From NCBI GenBank assembly GCA_025094145.1, contig JALLLS010000006.1, forward strand, positions 124,001-188,000: a stretch of DNA of 64,000 nt, in the 5' to 3' direction. A program made the translations under genes and the position numbers. The notes beneath the pieces were generated by a model. The model was not told where the DNA came from. It saw only the letters and a list, made by a program, of their open reading frames with translations, and did no database searches. This DNA is from Spinellus fusiger. Its lineage: Eukaryota; Mucoromycota; Mucoromycetes; Mucorales; Phycomycetaceae. Below are positions 11,200 to 24,000 of the stretch, one piece after another (positions within the stretch are counted from its first letter, which is position 1; each line of letters starts with the position of its first letter).

Positions 11200-14100
11200 T
11201 AGGGAAAGACTACTTTAAAGAACAAAGGGACGATGATTTCGAAAAATACAACGCCATATATCATGAAGTTGACAGAGATAGTATTGATACCAGACACACA
11301 GCTCAGTGTGATGATAAAATAAAAGAACACCTTCTAACTACTCTTTTTCCACATCATGCAGCCCTAAGGGAATACCCCAGTGGGTGCCCACCACCAGCGG
11401 CATATGCTCCAATTTCCCCGCCAATGAAAGATGAAGCACGGCTACTTTTTGTGGTGCAACACACACTTTGTGGTGCCGCATACGATTCAAGAGAAGAGTT
11501 TGTTAAGAAAAGAATTGAATACAGTATTGATGAACAAGGACATGCGCATCCACAAGTGCCCATTTTTTCTTTAGAGAAGCCAGGAACTACTGATCGCCGT
11601 GTGCTATTTGATGACAGTTCAAATAGTACTATAAATATGAGGAAAGTGGGCCTGCAACTACCGACACCCATGGAGCGTGCACTGTTTGTGAGAGGAGCTA
11701 AGATACTCACATCCCTAGATCTGGTTTCCTTCTTCACTGATATAAGGCTTGACCAAGAGGTACAATATTACTGGACTTTTGATGGTGAGAGTGTTGGAAA
11801 GCTGAGGAGAAGACGCCTGGTTCAAGGAAACTCAGAATCACCAGCAATAGCTCAAGCTTTCTTGCAGCACGTACTTTCAAAGGCACCCAGCATATCTGAC
11901 AAACTGTTGATATATATCGATAATATATACCTCAATACAACCACCGGAAACAAGATAGAACATACAAAAGACATTGGAGAAGTAGCTCGCTGTCTGGCCG
12001 AGGTAAATCTCTTGATCAACATGAAGAAGAATATATTTTTCGGAAGACTGGATGTTGCCGTGCTGGGAAGGGAGTGGAGTGAAGATGGAGATTGGAGAGT
12101 ACTGGATCACAGGATAAAACATATGCTTTCCCTGAAGATGCCAGAAACTGTCAAAGGTATTCAACGAATGTGTGGAGGTATAAACGCTATAAGCGAGCAT
12201 TTGCCATGGTCACAATCTATACTCTTACCCTTTTATGAGATGATCGGCTCGAAAAAAATGATTAAACAAACAAGACAAAGACTCCTTGAGACCAAACTGG
12301 AAAGCCCTGATGCAATCCCTCACTGAAGTAAAGCATTTGGCAATACCAAGGCCTGGAGCACCTCTAACACTAAGAGTAGATGCCGCAGAATCTGGCATTG
12401 GAACGGTCCTTCTCACCCATCCTACTCCTAATCAAGAAAATGTAGTGCCCATTGCATACTACTCAAAAGCTTTTGACGAAGCCCAAGGAAGCAGGCACCC
12501 TGGCTGGAGAAAAGCCTGTGGAATGGTAGCAGCAGTAAACCAATTTTATCCCTACCTGGACGGATGTGTCAACCTTATAATTGAAACAGACGCAACTACT
12601 GCTCTGGGGCTCTTCACGCACAAGACAAAACACTGTCGAGATGATCCATCAAGATTCCGTGCTGAGCTAAGCAGTCTAGGAGTGCACCAAGACATGGTGG
12701 TACATCGCTCTGGGGAGACACAACTAACAGCAGACCGGCTCTCTCAAGTGCTGGACAGACCAAGAACTCAGAAGAAAAAGCCAAAAGACTCAGAAGAGAT
12801 AGAGACTGTTGGAGCTTTTGAGCTAGAGGTAACTCAATTATTAGGCAGTGAAGTAGACCATGTGGTGTCCTGGGATGATGAAGACGATGATGACGAAGAT
12901 CTGGACTACAATCCAGACGAGCACAAAGAAGAGGAAGACACTGAGGACGAGAGTGACATGGAGGTGGATGAGTCCGAAGACAATGACCCTGAAGGCACAC
13001 TGGCGTATCACACAATGGCACTAGACGATATCCAAGGCCCCTATGAGCTGGTGTTGGAAGCTCAAACAGATCCAACAATAATGAGATGGACTGAACTGAC
13101 CAAAAATCATGATGCTATGGATGAAGACCCCACGCCTGACATGGATGAAGTATCCAACATGCTGATAAATGAAGGAGTGTTGTATTGTCGGGTACCTACT
13201 CACCACATAGGATCCATGGGAACTTGGGTTCCAGTAATTACCAGGAGCATAGCAAGAAAATGGATAAAAGATGTCCACTGGAAACTAGCCCATCCAGGCA
13301 TAACCAGAACCTCAAGTTATATGAGAGAAAGAGTATGGTGTGAAGGTCTACATGGTATTGCGGAAAAGGTGGTAAAGTCTTGTCATGCCTGTCAGATGAG
13401 TGCAGTGCAACAAAGATCATACATGCCTATGCGAACCTCTGTCACCTCAGAACCCCGAGAGCATATTTACATTGATTTGCTACACATTGTTGATGACGAA
13501 GACCCGGAGATGGACGCACTGGTTGCTATAGACTCTGCCAGTGGGTATTACGAGGTATACCCTATATCTGACATGACGGTCACCACGATAGTGGACATCC
13601 TCAAGCAGAACTGGTTCTCACAACATGGTCTCCCACAGAATCTCACTAGTGATAATGACAGGCAGTTCATCTCACATGAATTTACTGACTACCTTGAGAG
13701 AAAAAACATTCAACACATACGTGCTTCACCTATGCATCCACAATCAGAATTGGCCGAAATTGCCGTGAAACTATTCAAAGATAAACTGAGAAGGTTGAAG
13801 GTGGATGAAGCACAAACAGGAGGATGGACAAAGTATATACCAAGGATAGTTGCTTCATATGCCCACACCGTATCTGCTACTCTAGGTTGCACTCCATATG
13901 AGCGACTTTATCCAAGAACTGCACTGAGCTTAAATCCACCAGGGACACTCATACATAAAGAAGACGACTACAACGTAGAGAGGTTAGAAAGGAGACTGTC
14001 TGAGCAGACAACAGAACAACGAAATATGCTAAGAAGAAAAGCTCTTGAAAGAGCAAACAAAAATATTGCATCCAGATGGTTTGAACCCGGAGAATGGGTC

Positions 14101-14766
14101 TCAGTGAAGGTCTTGCCCAAAGCATCCAACATAGCAAAGCAATGGGAAAGAAGGACAGGCCCCTTCCGGGTGATTGCAAGGCATCGGTCCGTCTACTCAC
14201 TGAGAGACAGGGAAGGAAGTCCGTTGGCAAGAAACTATCATGGAGATAAGCTTATGCCCTACTTTTGGGACGAAGAAGAAGAAGTAGTCCTCCAGACAAG
14301 AGCCTCGCCTCCTCTCGATCAAGAGGAAGTGGAAACCGGCCCAGGCAGAAACACCCCAGAGGAGCAATCAGTCTCTGAAGAAGAACCAGAGGCACAAGGC
14401 CAAAGCGAAGAAGTAGCAGAAGGGTTATCTGAGGAGAATGAGTTGGAGGCCATAAATGTACCAGATGAACCTGTGCCAGAAGAAGAACCTGCGCCAGAAG
14501 AAGTGGCTACATCAGAAGAAGAAGAAGTTGCCGTGCCAGGATCCGAGTTCCCCTCAGAGGTTGAAGGACTCAGCAGATATGGCCGAAAAAGAAGAGCAAC
14601 TGTGAAATGGGAAAAAATGCACCAACAAGAAATGGAACGTCTACTGGAAGGCCATCTGATTGTAGATGATGCACCTGGAACAACAAGAAGACGCAGGTTG
14701 ATAGAGGAAGACAGTGACTTTGAAGACAGTGAGCCTGAAGAAAGCGAGCCTGAAGAAGACCTATAG
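11200..14766 (+). mobile_element. Ty3/Gypsy-type retrotransposon pol, 5'-truncated, with frameshift
   Basis: Frame-open sequence begins near 11250 and gives reverse transcriptase (11424-12326), then RNase H and integrase in another frame (12286-14766). The RT has SLDLVSFFTDIRL and a palm motif YIDN where YxDD is expected. RNase H begins near LTLRVDAAESGIG. Integrase has an HHCC zinc-binding block (about 13280-13390) and D, D, E residues in YIDLLH, TSDNDRQF and HPQSELAEIAVK. A GPF-type segment (TGPFRVIARHRSVY) and a long Glu/Ser-rich tail follow. A single frameshift near 12285-12325 separates RT from RNase H. No gag, protease or LTR was found; the 5' end meets the inverted-repeat element at 11193. 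The copy is not autonomous. Confidence 0.9.
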
Positions 14767-15667
14767 TCAACACACAATCTCTGGAGTATGTTACAAATAA
14801 GGAAAGATTCTGTTCCTGGAAGTCTGAAGAAGGGAAGATTATTGTCCGTGCATTTTTTTTGAAGAGAATGCTATTGAATAACTAGTCTTATATCGGCTAT
14901 ACCTTAGAAGAAGATGTATTTAAGCAGTCTTTGGATTTATAGAATGAAGTCTTTGAGAAATATACCTTTTACTTACTTAACACACCTCTTGTCTATTTGG
15001 GTTTTTGAACACTATGAATTCTACACATCTGAGGATTTATGGCAGTATGATTTAGAAATATAGATAGAATGCAAGGAGAATACCTACAGTCTATTAATGA
15101 GAAACAACAAAGCTCAGAATATTTAAGAGATAAAAATGTATAAATTCTTAGGCTATTTAGTACGATATAAGTGCCCTGAATATAGGCCTGTGTTATGTTT
15201 AATAATAATGATAATAATGATAATAGTGATAATAGTAATGTTCTAAATCCTTAAGCAAAAGTGTTCTGTTTAGAATAATAAGATATATTTCTCAAAAATG
15301 CAAAGGATGCATTTCTTCTCACAATTTATGCTAATCTACATTTTACATATATGGAATAACTATAATAGGTTCTAAAAGAATAGGTTAGTCGAGCCCCTTA
15401 TTTTCAATAGTAATATTATTGCCTGATTCTCTCTCGGTAAGAATGAATATCTTCCTTCTCTTTAAGTATTCCTTCTATGACTGGCCTGTTTTTACTACTA
15501 CTTTATTTCTATTGGCTAGTGCTTTGACACAAATCAATAGAAAGTAGGTGATCCGTTTTCCTGTTGTGGCTTTTAAACATAAGCGCCGTCACATTTACTG
15601 AAAAAGAGAAAGAAAAAAAAAGAGTTCTTCCCGATCCCATCGTACCTCATTCACAACAAAATATATC
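14767..15667. other. Intergenic between the Gypsy element and MRT4
   Basis: No gene recognised and no LTR seen after the pol stop. It includes an imperfect AAT/GAT triplet repeat near 15200-15240. Confidence 0.5.
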
Positions 15668-16702
15668 ATGCCCAAATCCAAGAGAGTTAGCGTTGGTACG
15701 TTCTTCTATAGCAGTGACTCCCGAGAAAACAAGACTGTATTACACAAGTGCTAACCCAGCCATGGTTGTTAGTTGCATTGACACAGACCGATAAGAAAGG
15801 CCGTGGTGGAAAGGAAAAGCTGATTGAAGAAGTAATGTCAACCCTAATAACTCATAGCCTGTATTGTAATACGACAACTTACACAAAACACAAACAAAAC
15901 ACACAAACAAAACACATATATACATATACACACATACACATGTCTATATCTCTAGATCCAAAAAAGCGCAGACCAATACTCCTATATCTGGGTGTTCTCT
16001 GTAAAGGATATGCGCAACACCTTCCTTAAAGAAGTTCGTAATGACTTTAAATCTTCACGGTTCTTCATGGGAAAAAACAGAGTCATGGCAAAAGCACTAG
16101 GCAATACACCCGAGGAGGAATATAAGACTGGATTGTCAAAGATTGCTGAGGTTAGAGACAGAAGAATGAATGAATGAATCAAAAAAAGAAAAAAACAAGC
16201 ACTTACTGATGTATTATTATTAGCAACTGAACAAGGAAGTTGGTTTATTGTTTACTGACAAGACACCTGAGGAAGTAAAGGCCTACTTTAATGAATTCAG
16301 ACAGCCTGATTATGCTCGTTCAGGTGTTGTAGCAAGTCAGACCATTGTTATTGGAGAGGGAGCTGTGAAGCGTGGTGTAGATCCCATGCCCCACAACATG
16401 GAGCCTCTGATACGTTCTCTGGGCATGCCTACTCTTCTTAGAAATGGTATTGTCACTCTGTCAGCACCTTACACTATCTGTAAGACTGGAGATGTTCTCT
16501 CAACAAACCAATCCCACTTGTTGGTAAGTTCAGTCTTTCTTATCTGGACAAAAACTTGTCTGGATAAAACACAGTAAGAACTATTACTCACTCCAATGTT
16601 ATGTGTCTATAGAAACTTTTCTACCATCAATTGGCAGAATTCCATGTTCAGCCTATCTGCTGTTACCATAACGGAGAGGTGATCAATGTCGACAAACAAT
16701 AG
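15668..16702 (+). CDS. MRT4: MRT4-like ribosome assembly factor (P0/uL10 paralogue)
   Basis: Nucleolar protein that holds the stalk-base site on the pre-60S particle before P0 (uL10) replaces it. Five exons splice in frame: 15668-15695, 15773-15831, 15956-16150, 16224-16523 and 16613-16702. The product starts MPKSKRVSVVALTQTDKKGR, the hallmark MRT4 N-terminus, and continues with FSVKDMRNTFLKEVRNDF, RFFMGKNRVMAKALG, LLFTDKTPEEVKAYF and PHNMEPLIRSLGMPT. Length (about 223 residues) fits the family, and the acidic P-protein tail of P0 is absent, as expected for MRT4. Exon 3 was placed at the CTCTAG acceptor because only that keeps the frame (LIEE-IQKSADQYSYIWVF). A CTAAC branch-site sequence lies in intron 1. 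It is convergent with the BAX-inhibitor gene, 76 bp apart. Confidence 0.95.
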
Positions 16703-16778
16703 TTTACATAATAACACTAATAAAATAAAGAAAAAACAGTGCATTCTCATTCATGAATAGTTGTTATATATTAATATA

Positions 16779-17718
16779 TTATCTATCAAATCTTCTTCTT
16801 TCTCTGGAGCGCTTTCTTTCTCTTTCTTCATCTTTCTTAAGTAGGATAACAGCCAGACGAACAAAAAGAGAAAAGAGATCCATAAACAATTCAAGGGCAT
16901 GTTGAGGAACATCAGTCATTCCAGCACTAGCACGCTCTACAATCATCTGGGTATCATAGACCACTAATAAAGAACAATGGGTGAATAGATAGAGCTAATA
17001 GAACTTACCAAAGGCACAAAAGGCAATCAGACCCAAATACAGTTCAGCAGAAAAGACCAGGGAGTTACCAAAGAACATGTTACCAATAGTAGCCCAAAAG
17101 ATGATTCCCAGTAGACTTGTTGCTGCTCCACCCACATAAATAAGACTTCTTCTCTCAGCAAGAAGAGCGCTGACAGAGAATCCCAAGAAAATAAAGACAG
17201 CGGAGGATAGGGCAGTGAGAAGAAGATTGCCAGAAGGATCCCACAATGTATATGTTTCAATGAGAGAAGAGATAGACATGCCACTAAACAAAGCATAGAC
17301 CTTTTTGTTTTTGTTTTTGAATATATACAGATACAAACACAAACACATACATATATACATATATATATGTGTGTATGTATATATACATAGTATTATATGT
17401 ATATGTACTTATTACTATTCATAAAAAAATAATAACACATACACTCAATAGCAGCCAGCGCCAGTTGTTATAAGTTGAGAGGTGTCGAATACCAAGTACA
17501 CTGCCAACAACGCCTGCAAGTGGCAGAGGAGTGTTGTTGATAGCTAATAGCATAGAATTACCACCTCCTACAGCACCCGCCTGACTTCCATAGGCTGCTA
17601 TTGCTAACATGCCTGCAATGACAAGGTAGACATGAAGTAGATGCTGTCTTACAGGTCGGCTAATACTGCGCTCTGAGGAGAAATCATTTTGTTGGTGTTT
17701 AGAAGGTCCTGGCTCCAT
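16779..17718 (-). CDS. BAX inhibitor-1 family membrane protein
   Basis: Multi-pass ER membrane protein of the BI-1/TMBIM group, associated with calcium leak and resistance to ER stress and cell death. Exons on the minus strand are 17718-17443, 17300-17009 and 16963-16779; phases 0 and 1 join cleanly to about 250 residues. Family signatures are ALLAERRSLIYVGGAATSLL, IGNMFFGN, AELYLGLIAFCAF, then VVYDTQMIVERA, and DVPQHALELFMDLFSLFVRL ahead of a very basic, charged C-terminal tail (KKDEERERKRSRERRR). Six or seven hydrophobic segments are visible. The start at 17718 gives MEPGPSKHQQND, a polar N-terminus as in relatives. Confidence 0.94.
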
Positions 17719-18238
17719 ATGGGTTCTAAGCAGAAGAAAAAGCTTATACAGTCCTACTCGTTGAATTTAGCCAAATAGTCCTATGTAGTCTTTCCTTATT
17801 GGCTAGATAGAAAGGCTGTGTCCAGTGATTCTGTAAAATGCTTATATTTCTTTTTTCTTTTCTTTTCTTCACGACGTATAAACTATAGAGATAATTATAA
17901 GTAGTGGTGGTTATTCGTGGTACAATGACTCGAGGTACATCATAATGAGCCAAAAGAATCTGACATCAATACACCACACATCCATAAGATGAATTACATT
18001 TGCCACTGTAGTGTTATCTTTTACTCAATAGATTAGGTACATGCATCCCATCGCATCATTGTGGATATGGTTATATTCTTGAGAATAATATATATAAATA
18101 TATAGAAAGATGAGTTATTTACAAATAGTTTCTTTGCAAGCTTTATTCTTTCTCGATGAAATGGAGAAATAGCCTCCATGATTAACTTTGGAAAAAGACA
18201 ATTATTATTCTCTTTCTCTTATATATCTATAGGTCTAT
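17719..18238. other. Intergenic between two tandem minus-strand genes
   Basis: AT-rich, holding the likely promoter of the BAX-inhibitor gene and the 3' end of the kinase gene. No further feature recognised. Confidence 0.45.
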
Positions 18239-20420
18239 TTACAGTATCTGCAGCCATCTCCACTCTTTATTAATTCCAAGGTCATGTTCACTATATTGAA
18301 AAAAACAGATGAACATCATTCTATTCATGGGAAATAGAGCAGGAAAGAATGAAAGAATAGCTTACCTATGACTAGCCCCACTAGTGTTGTCCTGTACTTC
18401 ATGACTGATATCCAAGATAGTGTGTGTAGCAATCTCTTCTTTGGCTCTCTCTTCTTCTGATGACTTATTGGATGGCCAAAAGTTAAATGGTGCAGACGGG
18501 TTTGCTTTTGATGTTGGTAAACAGTCGGCTGCCACAGACAGTACAGAAGAAGGATGAAGAATAGAGTGCTTGGTATCATTTGAATTCTGATAAAGGGGAT
18601 GATAAAGATGGGTTGGTTGGGTGGGTGATTCCGAGAAGGAGTCATTCAATGTAAAAACACCTGGTGTGGCATTTGGTGTGGCATTTGATAACCATGAAGG
18701 AGCATGGCTGGTAAAATGAGAAGCATTGTCGTATGGAAAGGAGGATGTTTTATCGTTGGGCTCTGGTGTGTGTCTACGTGAGTAATAGCCAATGCGTCTA
18801 TGAGTGTGTCTTTCTGTGTCTTCTTTATGACTATCACGTCTTTTGAGTGAAGAACACACCCGTGGCGTGGTGGGTGATGAGTGATAAGATGTCATTGGTG
18901 TCTTGTCTGGATTTTCCTCTTTCTCTGATACTTGTGTTTCTTGATTCTCCAAAGATGTTTCTAATGTTGCAAGCAGTCCAATACAAGGCAGTGTATGTTC
19001 GTAGATGCCCAATGGATTGTTTGTAGAGACACTTGGCTTCTCAGTAATAGAACAGACTCCCTTGGTCATTGATCCAATGCTTTTGGTCCATAGATTCTTA
19101 TCCTCATCAGCCATTGCTGAGTCAGGCGTTTCATCAAAGCATGAATGGTAAAGTGCAGCTTGAGCTGTAATTCTAGCTTCAGGCATAAACACAAGACACT
19201 TTTGAATTAAATCAATGAGTGAAGGACAAGTGTTGGGTAGAATTTGTTCTAATGGCTTTCCTGGAATCTACAGCAATAAAGATGAGTTTACACTTTACGG
19301 CTCTGTTCTTTCTTTCTTTTTTATGCCTTACCTGTGGAAATTCAAATCCAATCTTCTGAGCCAACCTTATACCTTCTTTCCACTCTCTACCTTGCATAGG
19401 AGGAGACGTTTCTTTGGGAGGAGAATCCATCTCTTCTACCATTGATCTTTTTCTTGCAAATCCAGGACTTACTCTTTGTTCAGGTCTAGCTCTTTTACGA
19501 ACAAAAATCTTTCTAACGGGTGTACCAATAACACGACAGATACAAAACAGTTGATCTATTTCTGATTGACCGGGAAAGAGGGGCTGTAGGGTAATAAGTT
19601 CAGCAATGATAGCACCTACAGCCCACATGTCAATAGAAGAAGTATAGAGGGTTGAGCGCAAAAGAACCTCAGGGGCTCTATACCTTTGTAATAGTCAGTT
19701 TTATAGATCCATAAGATCAATTTTACCATCGCGTACTGATATAATCCGTGTAAGGTGGTTTGCTATCGGATTCTCGGGCTAGGCCGAAGTCTGCCAGCTT
19801 CACTATTAAGCCGGCAGGAGACGACCCAAGGAGAAGATTCTCGGGTTTCAAATCTCTGTGTAAAATGTTATGCTTGTGAACATGCTCCAAGGCAGATATA
19901 ACTTGGTGCCTAGCATCTTATATTAATCAATGCTAACTCGTATCTTGTAGCTGCCTATCACTTACACAATGTATTTTACTTGTTGTTGTGTTAGTAGTGT
20001 GTTTTGGTCTCGTTGTGTCTTTATTAGCTGGTAAATGTTTCCGCAGTCCACAAATTCCATTACAAAATATAGGTCGTTTGCATGAGAAAAGAAGCTATCA
20101 TAAAGTTGTACAATATTGGGATGAGGTGGAAGTGTTCTGAGTAGTTTGATCTCTCGAAGGGCTTCACATTCAGCAGTGTCTTTGAATTTTTTCCTCATCA
20201 CTTTGATAGCAACCTAAACTCATCATAAGAATAGGAGTAGGAGGAGTGAAGAATGACTATAACTTGTGGATTTCTGCTAGTGGTGTTGTATAAATATAAA
20301 AAGAAGACTTACGACATGGTGTATTGTTCTATGTATAGCTCGATAGACAGAGCCAAAAGAACCAATGCCAATCTGGTCCAGGAATTCGTAGTCATTATGT
20401 GGGTCAGCACTTTTGGTCAT
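18239..20420 (-). CDS. MAK/ICK/RCK-type CMGC protein kinase
   Basis: Serine/threonine kinase of the MAK/ICK branch, linked in fungi (Ime2 and relatives) to meiosis and in animals to cilia. The start at 20420 gives [18 protein letters not shown] with glycine loop GIGSFGSVY; the next exon supplies [10 protein letters not shown]. Later exons give [23 protein letters not shown], a TDY activation-loop dual motif and the [13 protein letters not shown] segment. Subdomain IX-XI reads [24 protein letters not shown]. An insert of about 45 basic residues (from [14 protein letters not shown]) sits after GTP and before the [13 protein letters not shown] segment. A long Ser/Thr-rich tail follows (19192-18362). 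The stop at 18362 overlaps a donor (AG|GTAAGC); splicing to an acceptor near 18297 would add a short exon ending at 18239. Catalytic residues are intact. Exact internal introns are partly inferred. Confidence 0.88.
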
Positions 20421-21005
20421 GTCAGAATAAAGGAGTGTGTAAATAGTCAAGTGTGGGTTTTAAAGTGAGAATCGCTGAAAGAAATGAGAGGGGAAGGAAA
20501 GGGAGAAAAGTTAATATTGCTTCTGATCTTGCTTAAATACTGCTCAATTCTTAGTTATTGGCGTGAGATCATATGGAGTACAAGTGAAAAGGGTATTCCG
20601 TTTATAAAAATAGACTTATAAAACATTGCAAGAGAGAACATTGGATACTCATAGATTTGAATAACAAGGCTAGTAAGGAAGTACATGAGAGAAAATAAAC
20701 GCCTCCTGTGCCATAATTTATGGAAAGCAAGCCACTAAAAGACAAAAGAATAAAAGTAGAAGATGCCTACAGCTATATCCTACAAAAAGTGATGTATGCA
20801 AAATACAATTAACAATACAACATTTATAGTTAAATACATAGTATAAAGCATATGACGATAAGAACAATAAGACATAATAAATGTAATGCTTGCAGTAACA
20901 CATTTCATTAATAGGTGTATTTTATTCCTGAATTTTCAATCTTCAATCTTATTTTATAAGCAATAAAGTAGTCATATTTTATGCAATCTAGCTTGCTAAT
21001 TTACA
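20421..21005. other. Intergenic, promoter side of the kinase gene
   Basis: AT-rich sequence between the kinase start and the end of the SPO22-like gene. No separate gene or repeat recognised. Confidence 0.45.
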
Positions 21006-24000
21006 TTAGTCTGAGGCCATACTTTCCCCTGTCAATAGAGAATAGGCCTGTATAATCTAAATAAACACAGATAGAAAAACCAGGTTAATTATCACTGGTA
21101 TTTTAAAAAAGGAAATACAACTCTATAGATAGATAGATATACCTGTTCTTTGAGTTCTTCCCTATTTTCAAGATGCCCTAAAAAACGAAGTGCTATTTGA
21201 CACCACTGTGATGTCTTTTCAATATTACCAGCACTTTAGCGAACATTAGTCTTATAGTGGATGAATTATACTTACTGAGAAAAAGTAACCCCTTCATTCC
21301 ATGTCACCACGAAAATATAATATAATTCCTCTTGAGGATAGTTCTAAACATGTTTGGAAAAAGTAGTATATAAGCTTATCTTATAGATTCACATATTTTA
21401 GACGAATTACCCGTGTGGTTTCCAAGTAAGAGAATATTTCTTGTAAGAAGCAAAATGTCTTGTCTTTGTCCTGAGATAGCATAAATGCAATATACAGTCG
21501 TATCCATTTTGCACATGTCTCTACTTCAGGAATCTTTCTTCGATGAAATAAACAAATAAGAGTCTTTGTTTTTTCATGAGATAAAAATAAAAGGTTGGAG
21601 TTCCCCTAGTTAAAAATGGAATACTTACATAAAGCACTTGAACAGTATCTAGAGAAATAACAGTATAAATTAGTAAAAGTATATTAAAAATGAGAGAATA
21701 GATATTACTGCTAATTGGACAGCCAGAGTGTTTCAAGAACAATGCTATTCGTAAAATAAAATAAAATAAGATATCGTTTGCACTAGTCTATTATTACCAG
21801 TGGCTCTTCCACATATTTGAACTGCAGAGGGCTCTGTAGTTGTATCAGCATAAGTCTATAAATGAAGATACATATGTTTTTATTGTTCAGTCCAGACAAG
21901 GTCAAGAACATATACACAAGATACTTTCCTTCATATGCAGGGTGGCGTCATCATAACGACCAAGGCTTATCAAAGCTTCTACTTTAAATAAACATGTGAT
22001 ACTCTCAAGTGGTGTGTTTTCAATGCCACAGTCTTCTCCTAATAGTCTTAGTTTATCCAATAGTTCTTCGTATAAACTATTCTTTTAAATAATAATAATA
22101 AAGAGGGAGAATATAAATTAGATTCAGCACATAAAAATAATGCTTATAGATGCCACAAGAAGTATTAAACTTTTTTTTAAAAAATAATAATAATAAAAGT
22201 ACCTCTTTTGGAGCATCTGATAAAACATGTGTTGATAGGTAGAGAAGAGTGCATGCCTTTTTTCTGTTAATATTACTAACATCAGTGCCTTCAAACTGCA
22301 TAAACTATAAACCACCGTTATCTTCTATTGCTAATGTCATGGAGTCATTCAAACTTTATAGCCTACTTTGAAAGCAAGGAGTATCAACGAATTTCCATAA
22401 CTAAGCATCTCTTTTTCATAGCATTGTAGTCCAAGATTCCAAACTGTATATATTATTAGCCTGTTTATGTTTTTTCTTTATAAACCTGTGCTTAAAAACC
22501 ATTCAAGATAATGTTTAAATGTATTTTCTATCCGATATTCCATCTTTTTAAAATCTGATATCAATTGAAATGCTAGATGAAACATTAACTATATACATTA
22601 GTAAGCCACGAAGTTCACTTACCTGTATCATAAAGCTTCAAGACATTTTCAAGGATATTATCACTAGATCAAGTTTAAATATAAGCAAGTCTAAGTCTTA
22701 CAAGCCTATGTACTTGCCTTTTGTTTGACACTATGATATCTTTGCTCACATAGAACTTGATAAGCCATCTATTATAATGAATTTCAATGTCTATATCGAT
22801 AAGCATATGGTTTTTACCTTGAATACATCAGTAATTGATATATCAATGTCAGCTCTATTGTACTTTGGTTTTGCTTGATTTTTAGGGCATGGTCAAAAGC
22901 ATGATGCAGTAACAATTTTTTCATGCTATACTACATGTAAACAAACAGAATATGTGGGATAACTTCTGGATCTTATTAACTCACATTTTTACACATTTTT
23001 GCAGAGTAGAATAGCATATTGATATCAAATCCTTCAGAAACAATTAATTTATCTAAACACTCTTTGGCTACCGAGAGAATACTATGAGATAAACGGAACT
23101 GTACATTTTTTCATTAAACATAACAAAGAGTACCTTGACTCCACTTAGATTTCTTTATATAGATCTCTAATAGCAGGAGAATGTCTATTGAGAGATAGGT
23201 AGATGTATCTGATAAAGCTTCTGACAAACAATCCAAAGCTTGATCTGGAGATTCAACGTTTAAGTAGCACATTGCTAACTTCCTAAACCGTAAATCAATA
23301 TAGGCTTGATCTTTGGCTTTTTCTTTCTTTCTTTTATTTATTTATCACTATTTTACGACTTGCCTGGCAAGCACAATAGTGTTTGGATGTCTTCTAAATA
23401 CAGTCAGGCTTAAAAACCATGTATGTCTGTACCATATCAAGGCATTGCTAAAGTCATTTTTCTATAGTCATATACATTAGCACATGAGACAGGGGGGTGT
23501 ATCTGTAGCCATATATAAATATATATTATTATTATTTTACTATTATTTTACTATTATCACCTCACAAAGACAATCTCCTGTCTTCCACATAAACTGTAAA
23601 ATTATCAGCCTAAAACAAGTTCTTGTATATAAAGCTTACCATTTGAAATAATGTCAAGTCTGAGGTACTTATTGTGGACTGTACAAGATAAATACCTGAA
23701 AAAATAGATGTATTAATGATAATAATAAAAAGGTAGAATGTTTGATTACTCTTCACTGTGGATTCTATTATCAAATCATTAAAAGAAGATTCTTTATGAG
23801 ATAATTCAGCAATCAGTGAAAGTTTTAATAGTGAAAGTGTTGTAAATGATATGGTATCACTTTCAGAATTGTTAGCATTTTGATTTCTCTGAATAAGCAA
23901 ATCAATTCCACTAATAAGCTTATCTAAGCTAATATTTTCCAGAGTATGAGATAAATTAGTATTTTTTAAACAGTTCTTCTTACTTGAGATGAGACTGGAG

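Noticed and set aside
12614..13078. 154-codon minus-strand frame in the Gypsy element
   Set aside because: It is antisense to the RNase H region, with no recognisable domain; the plus-strand frame has clear motifs.
14319..14777. Long minus-strand Ser-rich frames opposite the Gypsy C-terminal tail
   Set aside because: They are mirror frames of the GAA/GAG-rich acidic tail on the plus strand; composition alone keeps them open.
14767..15400. 3' LTR of the Gypsy element
   Set aside because: No sequence here is repeated at the 5' side of the element and no TG...CA-bounded repeat was found.
18646..18837. Second frame inside the kinase tail
   Set aside because: It is an alternate-frame reading of the Ser/Thr-rich tail exon, which is in frame with the kinase domain.
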